Source: Thermoprotei archaeon
GTDB taxonomy: Archaea; Thermoproteota; Thermoprotei_A; Sulfolobales; Ignisphaeraceae
Direction of reading: 5' to 3'
DNA: 6,933 bases
NCBI GenBank assembly: GCA_003661775.1
Contig: QMWT01000054.1
Span: forward strand, 1 to 6,933
Shown: piece after piece, positions 1-6,134 of the stretch
Layout of the letters: every line of letters begins with the position of its first letter
Position numbering within the stretch: position 1 is the first letter of the stretch
Notes under the pieces: model-generated
The model's database searches: none
Told to the model about the DNA's origin: nothing
The model's input: only the letters and a program-made list of their open reading frames with translations
Translations under genes and position numbers: made by a program

Positions 1-2
1 AC

Positions 3-1061
3 CGTGGAGACGGCTTGGGAGTACTAGCAGTGAAGATGGCCCTAGAATGGATCAAGGAGCGCAGAGTTCCAGAGATGAAGAGACGCAAGCACGTAGTAGA
101 GACTATTGCGCAGATGGCGCGGTACAACCCCTTCTTTGAAAAGGCGGGATTCGTGTATATGTGGGATACAGCCAGCGGAAGACCAGTACTTATGTATCCA
201 CTCACAGACGAAGCCAGAAACTTAATAAAGAGGTTCTTAGAGAGTGACCCCTACGCGTCTAAGACCAGCGGCAAACTATACCATTCGCGTTATGGCAGGG
301 TGGAGCCCCTAAACGGCCCCATAGTGTTAAAGAACGTGGGGAAAGTATATACGAGCATACTAGACCTCTCCAAGCTTCCGCACGAGCTGCAGGAGGTGCT
401 TAGAGCTTTCGGTGTAGAGAAGAGAGTTGTTGAGAGGTACGTACTGAGGAATGTTAACCTGAAGATAAGCCCCGGAGAGGTGGTGGTTGTCATGGGGGCT
501 TCTGGCGCTGGTAAAACAACTCTTCTACGCATGATCATAGGAGCTACTTTGAATAGTGTTGATGAGAGGTATGGACCTAGCGAAGGAGAGATAACTATGC
601 CTAGTAATGTGAAGATAGAGTGTCTGCTTCCTGGCGAACATGAACCCTCGTTCAAAGATGAATCACTCCTAGAACACGTAGCTAGCAAAACGGGCGATCC
701 ATACACTGCTGTAGAGATACTTAATGCTGTTGGCCTATCAGACGCTGTATTCTACAGAGCTAGATTTGTAGAACTTTCTACCGGACAGAAGGAACGCGCT
801 AAACTAGCTAGCATGCTTGCGTCCAAGCCCAACCTGATAATCGTAGATGAGTTTGCGGCACACCTAGATCCACTAACAGCACAGCGTGTTGCACGCAAGC
901 TTGCAAATGTATGCAGGAGTGCAGGGATAACACTTGTAGTAGCAACAAATAGACCCGAGATAATAAAAGCATTAACACCTACAAAGATAGTTTTCGTTGG
1001 GTACGGAACCACGCATACGATCGAGGCTGAGAAAATGGAGGCTTACATAGGTAGCCCGTGA
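3..1061 (+). CDS. GNAT acetyltransferase / ABC-type ATPase fusion protein, C-terminal part (5' truncated by window)
   Basis: The frame is open from the first bases. Codons 3-20 read RGDGLG, the (Q/R)xxGx(G/A) acetyl-CoA loop of GNAT acetyltransferases, so the true start lies outside the window and the TTG at 15 is not a start. Counting from that TTG, YNPFFEKAGF (residues 37-46) is the GNAT C-terminal motif. After a linker, an ABC ATPase domain begins near residue 100: Walker A GASGAGKTT (161-169), signature LSTGQ (254-258), Walker B LIIVDEF with Glu279, and D-loop AHLDP (282-286). No membrane segments are seen, so it is probably a soluble cytoplasmic ATPase, not a transporter component. The architecture matches the archaeal family COG2401 (assigned from memory), whose role is not established. 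The switch histidine expected after Walker B is Asn312 (VATNRPE), and no clear Q-loop glutamine is visible. The stop codon lies inside a C/D box RNA. Confidence 0.92.
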   Translation, partial: RGDGLGVLAVKMALEWIKERRVPEMKRRKHVVETIAQMARYNPFFEKAGFVYMWDTASGRPVLMYPLTDEARNLIKRFLESDPYASKTSGKLYHSRYGRVEPLNGPIVLKNVGKVYTSILDLSKLPHELQEVLRAFGVEKRVVERYVLRNVNLKISPGEVVVVMGASGAGKTTLLRMIIGATLNSVDERYGPSEGEITMPSNVKIECLLPGEHEPSFKDESLLEHVASKTGDPYTAVEILNAVGLSDAVFYRARFVELSTGQKERAKLASMLASKPNLIIVDEFAAHLDPLTAQRVARKLANVCRSAGITLVVATNRPEIIKALTPTKIVFVGYGTTHTIEAEKMEAYIGSP

Positions 1062-1106
1062 TGAGGAAGAGCTGAGCTGATAAATGATGAACGTTTCCCT
1101 TACTGA
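1058..1106 (+). ncRNA. C/D box small guide RNA (2'-O-methylation guide)
   Basis: All four boxes match the archaeal consensus in order: C box GUGAUGA at 1058-1064, D' box CUGA at 1077-1080, C' box AUGAUGA at 1084-1090 and D box CUGA at 1103-1106. The two guides (1065-1076 and 1091-1102) are each exactly 12 nt, and the D'-C' spacer is 3 nt. Such RNAs bind L7Ae, Nop5 and fibrillarin and direct ribose methylation of the target base paired five positions upstream of D or D'. By that rule the predicted targets are CUCAGCUCUUCC (methyl on the fifth base, G) and UAAGGGAAACGU (methyl on the fifth base, G). I could not assign them to rRNA or tRNA positions. The coordinates give the box-to-box core; the mature RNA should extend a few bases on each side. 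No long terminal stem is seen, which is common in crenarchaea. The C box contains the upstream gene's stop codon. Confidence 0.9.
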
Positions 1107-1271
1107 ACTTAATAGTTAAAACCATTGCTTCCTCTAGATCGGAGTTCGAGAAGTTAGGTGCCTAGGGATCCGCCCGTGCTCATCCAAACCCATACGGGTC
1201 TGTTACATGGGCTAGTACCGTAGGATACCTATGCCCTGCTCAGAAAATAAGTACTGTTTGCCGACAACTGC
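1107..1271. other. Convergent intergenic region with possible hairpins
   Basis: This gap separates the guide RNA from the converging VWA gene. Two imperfect inverted repeats are visible. One pairs 1172-1178 with 1193-1199 (seven pairs including two G-U, 14-nt loop). The other pairs GGGCTAGTA (1209-1217) with 1226-1236, with two single-base bulges and an 8-nt loop. No open frame with a recognisable domain, no tRNA fold and no second set of C/D boxes was found. The structures may belong to 3' untranslated regions or to an unrecognised RNA. Confidence 0.4.
1244..1250 (-). terminator. Possible T-tract terminator for the minus-strand gene cluster
   Basis: On the minus strand, 21 bases past the VWA stop codon, the sequence reads TTATTTT followed by CT. 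Archaeal RNA polymerase commonly terminates at T-rich tracts of this kind without needing a hairpin. The tract is short and interrupted, so this is weak support based on position and composition only. Confidence 0.3.
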
Positions 1272-2612
1272 TTATGCTTCAACAACTTTGAGCATCTCCT
1301 TCTCATCCAACTTAACAACTTTGAAATATCTATCGCTTACCCTCTTCAAGTCGGTATTGTCACCCATAATCATTACGGATATGAGCCTCGCCGAGACAGA
1401 GTGTAGAGATCGCCTAACGAGGCTCTTAGCTATTCTATCTTCCCCATCGGTTATCAGAATAACATCGCTTACGTCCTTGAGCTTGTACCGCTGTATATCC
1501 GTACAAGCTGTGAGTATAGCTTTCGAGATATCTGTGCCGCCACCGCTCTTTACACGAGCTACGTATTCCATAAGTTTTATCACTTCGCCCGGCTTAGTCC
1601 TTATACTAACTTTTATCAAGCTAAAGGGTTCAGAATCAAAGAATCTTATGTAGAAAGGTCTTCTTTCAATACGGCTTCTTATAAACAAGGCCAGTGCTGT
1701 TGCCTTTGCCCATTTGATCTTATCTCCCTCCATAGACCCCGACTTGTCTATGAGCACATATACAGGGCCTAAGGTTAGCCTAGAGAATTTCTCATACAGC
1801 AGAAGTGTTGAATCTGCAAACTTACTGTAGAAGTATAGGTCTGGATAAGCGAGTTCAGTAGGCACTAACCTTTCTACATCAGAGCCCACGGTGTAGCCCT
1901 CTATCTCTCCGCGCGATGTCCTCATCTTTCTACGCTTTACTATCGATGCTATATCAGGTATTCTCTCTAACCATCTGAGCAATTCTCTCAAATCCACGCT
2001 CCTGATAAGCTTAATGACCCTGCCAGCATCTTCTTCTAGATCCAACGTGTGTCCTACACCCGCCTGCTTACCTTGTATTAGCTGTTCCATACTCTTTATC
2101 GAAGGCGTATCCTCTGAGACCCTCTTCAAAGCCTCATGAACCGCAGATATTATATTACGGAACTCGGCGTCTTTGCGTTTCAGCTCCCTACCTCTGTTTT
2201 TCTCCTCTTCTTGATCCTTCAAAGCTTCTCTACCTTCGCCACCTTCAGCCTGTTCGCGTGAATAGCCCTGCTCAAAACTCTCTGCAAAGTACTGAAGGAA
2301 TAGCACCGAAACGAGTGTAGACGTAAAGTTATTTGCAACAGTATAAGGTCTTATTTTCCTAGTTTCATCTGAGCCAAGCAACGTTTTTATCAAAAGGTAG
2401 TGTGACTCCTTGCCGAGGGGCACGTTTTCTATGGGTATTAGAGTCGGAAAAGGAAGATAGAAGCTGTAGAATACATCTGTGGCAAGAGCCTCACTAAACA
2501 TTTTAGTAGCTTTGCTCTTCATAACTCTCCTGAGTACCTCAAGAATTTTCTGTCCACGATATTGCGTGTGCGGGTCAGAATACTTTATGTTCTTCAGAAC
2601 TCCCGGCACCAT
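1272..2612 (-). CDS. VWA-domain protein, ViaA/CoxE-like partner of the MoxR ATPase
   Basis: This 446-residue protein has a C-terminal von Willebrand factor A domain (about 283-446) with a complete metal-ion-dependent adhesion site: DKSGSM (289-294), the threonine of GGGTD (Thr360) and Asp389 in ITDGED. The N-terminal 280 residues are mostly helical in appearance, with a strongly charged stretch at about 119-150 that is probably disordered or coiled. N-terminal helices plus a C-terminal VWA domain resemble ViaA and CoxE-type proteins (COG2425 by recall), which work with MoxR-class AAA+ ATPases as cofactor-insertion or complex-remodelling chaperones. The ATG overlaps the MoxR stop codon by one base (TAATG), so translation is probably coupled and the two proteins likely act together in the cytoplasm. 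GGGGAG (2615-2620) lies unusually close to the start for a Shine-Dalgarno site. The specific client cannot be read from the sequence. Confidence 0.9.
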   Translation of the reverse strand: MVPGVLKNIKYSDPHTQYRGQKILEVLRRVMKSKATKMFSEALATDVFYSFYLPFPTLIPIENVPLGKESHYLLIKTLLGSDETRKIRPYTVANNFTSTLVSVLFLQYFAESFEQGYSREQAEGGEGREALKDQEEEKNRGRELKRKDAEFRNIISAVHEALKRVSEDTPSIKSMEQLIQGKQAGVGHTLDLEEDAGRVIKLIRSVDLRELLRWLERIPDIASIVKRRKMRTSRGEIEGYTVGSDVERLVPTELAYPDLYFYSKFADSTLLLYEKFSRLTLGPVYVLIDKSGSMEGDKIKWAKATALALFIRSRIERRPFYIRFFDSEPFSLIKVSIRTKPGEVIKLMEYVARVKSGGGTDISKAILTACTDIQRYKLKDVSDVILITDGEDRIAKSLVRRSLHSVSARLISVMIMGDNTDLKRVSDRYFKVVKLDEKEMLKVVEA

Positions 2613-3784
2613 TACTCCCCGATTTTTCTCTTGATCTTCTCCATGACATGGTCTATGTATTCTATAACCTCATTAGCCAGACGGTGCACTCTCTCATCAT
2701 TAGTCTCGTTGATCATCGATAATACACGTTCACGTGTAGCCTCTAGGTCTCTGTATATCTCAAGCAGTCTGTACTCAACAAATCTTGATGGTATTGCCGG
2801 AAAGGATGATACATAGCTATCCACTTCTCGAATACTCATCTTTATATCCTCTAGCTCGCGAATGAACCTATAAGCAGTCCTAAGTTCCTCTGAGAGAATA
2901 ACGTTAACTCTCTCAAAGTCGTCTATATCATGAGGCGCTATGTACTTTAACACCATCAGATCCTCCTCAGATGCTTTAAGCCTCCCATTCAGAACTGCAT
3001 GGGCAGCTATCAGCTTAAGACACTTACCCTTACGCCTATCAGTAAGGTGGATGTTCTTGGCCTCGAAAGTCGAGAAGAGCTTTAACAGTTTGGGCTTTAC
3101 AGGCTCTAGATCTACATCAAATATCAGCTTATGAAGCTGCATTAACTCCTCTCTACTAAGCCTAATTCTCGGTGTAGGGTACCCATCACGCTCTATGGCC
3201 CACGAGCTTTCTAGCAACCCCTTCCATAATTCTTCCGTAACGGGTTTCACATAGTGTCTTACCAAAAACCTATCGTAAAGTGCTTCGAGCTCTGGATCCT
3301 CGGGCACCTCATTGCTTGCACCAAATAAGCTCCATAATGCCACTGCTATCTCCGTGTAACCATCATACAGAACTCGCTCATTCATTATCGTGAGCAATGT
3401 ATTAAGAATGGCAGAATTAGCCTTGAAAATCTCGTCAAGGAATACTATCTCTGCCTCAGGAAGCTTGTTCCTAGTTATCCTGACATACCTGCCTTCCTTC
3501 AAAGCATTAATGTCCAAGGGGCCGAACAGCTCGGCAGGCTCAGTATAGCGAGTCAATAAATACATGAAGAACTTCATGTTGAGGATACTTGCTGCTCTTC
3601 TAATCAAAGCACTCTTCGCAGTACCCGGCTCTCCTATTAACACAGCATGTTCACGAGTTAACAATGCTAAGAGAATAGCTTTACCCTCCTCGTCTCGGCC
3701 CACAAACGGTCTAACAAGTTCATCTAGTATCTTGGAAGGCAGCTCTAGCAGGTTACCACTAGTGTTAGTTCGCACGCTGCCCAT
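2612..3784 (-). CDS. MoxR-family AAA+ ATPase (RavA-like)
   Basis: This 390-residue protein has the full AAA+ core: Walker A GEPGTAKS (51-58), Walker B IVFLDEI (113-119), sensor 1 Asn158 in FGASNEVPEDP, a candidate arginine finger in YDRFLVR (Arg172 or Arg176), and a sensor 2 region at DRRKGK (249-254). The segment RYTEPAELFGPLDI (79-92) is typical of the MoxR/RavA branch. Residues 290-390 form a charged helical C-terminal extension with no domain I recognise, shorter than the tail of E. coli RavA. MoxR ATPases form hexamers that remodel protein complexes and are usually encoded next to VWA proteins, as here (one-base overlap with the next gene). The ATG at 3784 is preceded by a 30-base gap after the peptidase gene, with only a weak purine-rich GGGG before it. 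The family call is firm; the client is unknown. Confidence 0.93.
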   Translation of the reverse strand: MGSVRTNTSGNLLELPSKILDELVRPFVGRDEEGKAILLALLTREHAVLIGEPGTAKSALIRRAASILNMKFFMYLLTRYTEPAELFGPLDINALKEGRYVRITRNKLPEAEIVFLDEIFKANSAILNTLLTIMNERVLYDGYTEIAVALWSLFGASNEVPEDPELEALYDRFLVRHYVKPVTEELWKGLLESSWAIERDGYPTPRIRLSREELMQLHKLIFDVDLEPVKPKLLKLFSTFEAKNIHLTDRRKGKCLKLIAAHAVLNGRLKASEEDLMVLKYIAPHDIDDFERVNVILSEELRTAYRFIRELEDIKMSIREVDSYVSSFPAIPSRFVEYRLLEIYRDLEATRERVLSMINETNDERVHRLANEVIEYIDHVMEKIKRKIGE

Positions 3785-3814
3785 ACCCCTACACTACCAT
3801 GAAGCTGTGAGAGC

Positions 3815-3822
3815 TTAAATAT
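3815..3822 (-). promoter_or_regulatory. Candidate TATA box for the moxR-VWA pair
   Basis: The minus strand reads ATATTTAA, overlapping the last codon and the TAA stop of the peptidase gene and centred about 34 bases before the MoxR ATG. With the usual archaeal TATA-to-start distance of about 26 bases, transcription would begin about 9 bases before the ATG, giving a nearly leaderless message. A TFB-recognition element is not obvious. The alternative is simple read-through from the peptidase gene. Confidence 0.4.
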
Positions 3823-5428
3823 GATGGTGGATACCACTTCGGGTCTCTGCTAGTTTCATAGACATGAGTTCTGCAATGTATTCTAAACCTCTTAGCTTCT
3901 CTCTGCATAATCTCGGCGTTGAACTGCTACAATCGGGTATTGAGATCATTTCTTTCCTACACTCAATCATAATTTCAGATTCTTCACGTACTTCCAATTC
4001 CCTGGTGAAGGAACTGTGGATGCCGCTACCATATACATGTCTATTGAATGCTTTAACAAAGTTCAGGAACTGAAGATCGAATTTGTCGATGCGCGAAGAA
4101 AGCCATTGCGAAACTCTTAGCAACTCGCCCAGCAATTCAGCAGGTAGCTGCAGCCTCTTACGTAAGTTACCGACGATGTCTGAGATCGATTTTGCGAAGT
4201 GCTTAGCTATCAAAGCTTCGTCAACAACCCTTGCGATCTCCGTAATCACGTTTATAATGTCCTTGACAGTTTCATGATCAAGAAGTTTCGGGGTATCACC
4301 ATCGCTATGGTACACACCGCTCTTAAGAACCGTTCCAAAAGTATTGAATGTTACCGCAGGTATGCCTACCAAAGCAAAAGAGAAAGAATCGTATATCGGC
4401 TGCCCAAGCTCGGTCCCAACCTTAACTCCTACCTCATTGCTAATTTCCTCAACAAGGCGAGCTGTTTCGATGCCTATGCATGAGGCTACCACTGTACCTC
4501 GTGCAACCACATCGCTGTTTACGTCTAATAGGATGTGATCGAGCAGATGAGCATTTCTTACTATATGTCTTCTCGAACCATAAGCCCAATAGAATGGGGA
4601 ATAAGACGGTTCGCCCCCCTCTTCCGCTGTAAAACTCACAATTCTAATGCTACTTCTCTTTTTAATGTCTCTAAGTTTCCTCGCCACGCTAAGAATTATT
4701 GCTAGCCCTACGACATTATCACTGAAACCTGTAAGCCACCTATCATGATGAGCTGTCACATATACCAAGCTATCAGAAGAGCCAGAAAGTGTCGCTATAA
4801 CGTTGTACCCAATGCTTCGCCTTGAGCTTCCAAGAGCGACTAAATTGAGCTTCTTTGCACTCCGTATCTTCTCTACCAACATTTTTCCGCGAGAATAGGT
4901 TACGGATACTGATGGTATTGGAGGGGCGTCCGATCTGCCGAGACAAGGTGTTATATCACGTAACATCACTATTCTTCTGAAAACCTCCTTGTTCTCAACG
5001 AAGATAACGGCTAGAGCACCTCGTCTAGCTGCAACCCAACTCATAATGGCATAATCATCAGGATCCTCCGGTGCTCTAACTACTAAGACTTTATCCTCTA
5101 GATCCAACTTATCGGATTTTACTACCTTGCTCGGCTCATCGACATACAGCGAAGCCCCTTCAACATAGAATCGTTCTGCGTAAGGATGCAACGAAGCCCT
5201 ACATCTCAAACCTTCAATCTCGATATAGCTACCATCATCTCTCCAACTTAATACCTCTACTGGTTCTAGCAGAACTTCATCGGCGATCTCCTCAAGGAAA
5301 CTCCTCAGCTTCTCAACAATAACCCGCTCTTTCTTGGAACCTGCAATAATTTCGCCCATGCTGTAGAGTTCGCGGGCATACGTTTCAAAAGAGAGCACGG
5401 CTGGGTCCACGACGCCACCCCTCATCAT
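3815..5428 (-). CDS. M28-family zinc metallopeptidase with PA-like insert
   Basis: About 537 residues. Counting from an in-frame TTG at 5431, the M28 two-metal site appears complete: HHD with His228 and Asp230, Asp238 in FSDN, AEE with catalytic Glu270 and ligand Glu271, Asp303 in LLDVNSD, and His375 in YHSDGDT. This suggests an aminopeptidase or carboxypeptidase of the M28 clan. Residues of about 90-200 look like a protease-associated (PA) domain inserted before the catalytic domain. The last 140 residues (about 400-538) are helical, include several cysteines (491, 501, 509), and match no domain I know. No signal peptide or membrane segment is visible, so a cytoplasmic role is likely. Three adjacent codons (TTG 5431, ATG 5428, ATG 5425) could start it. 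I chose the first ATG; no good Shine-Dalgarno site settles it. Substrate specificity cannot be told. Confidence 0.88.
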   Translation of the reverse strand: MMRGGVVDPAVLSFETYARELYSMGEIIAGSKKERVIVEKLRSFLEEIADEVLLEPVEVLSWRDDGSYIEIEGLRCRASLHPYAERFYVEGASLYVDEPSKVVKSDKLDLEDKVLVVRAPEDPDDYAIMSWVAARRGALAVIFVENKEVFRRIVMLRDITPCLGRSDAPPIPSVSVTYSRGKMLVEKIRSAKKLNLVALGSSRRSIGYNVIATLSGSSDSLVYVTAHHDRWLTGFSDNVVGLAIILSVARKLRDIKKRSSIRIVSFTAEEGGEPSYSPFYWAYGSRRHIVRNAHLLDHILLDVNSDVVARGTVVASCIGIETARLVEEISNEVGVKVGTELGQPIYDSFSFALVGIPAVTFNTFGTVLKSGVYHSDGDTPKLLDHETVKDIINVITEIARVVDEALIAKHFAKSISDIVGNLRKRLQLPAELLGELLRVSQWLSSRIDKFDLQFLNFVKAFNRHVYGSGIHSSFTRELEVREESEIMIECRKEMISIPDCSSSTPRLCREKLRGLEYIAELMSMKLAETRSGIHHHI

Positions 5429-5477
5429 CAACGATCAGTACCTTGTACACAACACGTCACTCCCAGCAAACCACCTA

Positions 5478-6134
5478 TTATTGAGATTCAGCTATATTGC
5501 TTTTTCTGAGTGCTTTGTATGTGGAGCAACAGTTATTGAGAGGGCAAACATCGCATGCAGGTCTTCGCGGCGTACACACAAGCGCTCCAAGATCTATCAA
5601 TGCTATGTTTACCTCCGGAGCTATATCTTGCGGAACCTCCTTGAGAACACGTTTAATAACGTTCATCAACTCTCTGCTTTCATAAATGCTGAGTACTCTA
5701 GAGAAGACTCTCACAACGTTAGAGTCTATGAAAGGTTCATAAGCTCTGCACACTATTGAGAGTAGCACTGCTGCTACGTAGCTTCCTATGCCCGGTATGC
5801 TCTGCAACTCATCAAGATCACAGGGGATCTCTCCTCCGTACCTACTTAATACTGTGCAGACAGCTTGGCGCACTCTATCGGCTCTCCGCACAAGGCCTAA
5901 TCTCCGGAAATACCTCCTGATCTCATACTCTTCAGCTGTGCAGAGAGCCTCTGGTGTTGGGAAACGTCTAATGAACTCTACAAAGACTTTAGCAACGTTC
6001 TCAGCACGTGTTCTTTGCAACATCATCTCAGAGACAAGTATCGGATACCACTCACGTGTTTCCCTCCAAGGAAATTTTCGTCTATTCCTAGAAAACCATG
6101 TGAGCAGTCCTTTGTACCAGTTCGCACACCTCAA
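5478..6134 (-). CDS. HhH-GPD Fe-S DNA glycosylase, probable Mig-type T/G (U/G) mismatch glycosylase
   Basis: This 218-residue protein has the MutY/EndoIII fold. FPWR is at 21-24 and SEMMLQRTRA, with Glu36, at 35-44. The helix-hairpin-helix is at 111-122 (PGIGSY), catalytic Asp137 lies in FIDSNV, and a C-x6-C-x2-C-x5-C cluster site is formed by Cys187, 194, 197 and 203. Tyr119 replaces the EndoIII catalytic lysine, so it is a monofunctional-type enzyme. It lacks the C-terminal 8-oxoG-recognition domain of full-length MutY. Two positions reported, as I recall, to switch archaeal Mig from T/G to A/G specificity carry Mig-like residues: Ala44 (Val in MutY) and Ile177 (Gln in MutY). I infer repair of T or U opposite G after cytosine deamination. 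Translation starts at a TTG overlapping the upstream stop (TTGA); no better start precedes the FPWR motif. A MutY-like activity remains possible. Confidence 0.88.
   Translation of the reverse strand: MRCANWYKGLLTWFSRNRRKFPWRETREWYPILVSEMMLQRTRAENVAKVFVEFIRRFPTPEALCTAEEYEIRRYFRRLGLVRRADRVRQAVCTVLSRYGGEIPCDLDELQSIPGIGSYVAAVLLSIVCRAYEPFIDSNVVRVFSRVLSIYESRELMNVIKRVLKEVPQDIAPEVNIALIDLGALVCTPRRPACDVCPLNNCCSTYKALRKSNIAESQ

Noticed and set aside
290..706. Minus-strand open frame opposite the ABC ATPase, about 138 codons
   Set aside because: Low-complexity Ser/Pro-rich product typical of antisense frames, lying over Walker A of the real gene.
1144..1150. GTTCGAG resembling a tRNA T-loop
   Set aside because: The flanking bases do not pair as a T-stem, and no acceptor, D or anticodon arms can be built around it.
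1205..1236. Minus-strand hairpin followed by ACA, considered as an H/ACA guide RNA
   Set aside because: At about 28 nt the hairpin is far shorter than archaeal H/ACA units and has no visible guide pocket or k-turn.
1231..1653. Plus-strand open frame opposite the VWA gene, about 140 codons
   Set aside because: It has no recognisable domain and runs antisense to the MIDAS-bearing VWA domain, so it is a shadow frame.
4745..4751. ATGATGA inside the peptidase gene on the plus strand
   Set aside because: No CUGA at guide distance on either side, and it lies within a conserved coding region on the other strand.
5424..5440. Minus-strand CTGA followed by ATGATGA near the peptidase start, resembling D' and C' boxes
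   Set aside because: No C box lies 12 bases before the CTGA and no D box lies 12 bases after the ATGATGA. The bases are explained by tandem start codons.
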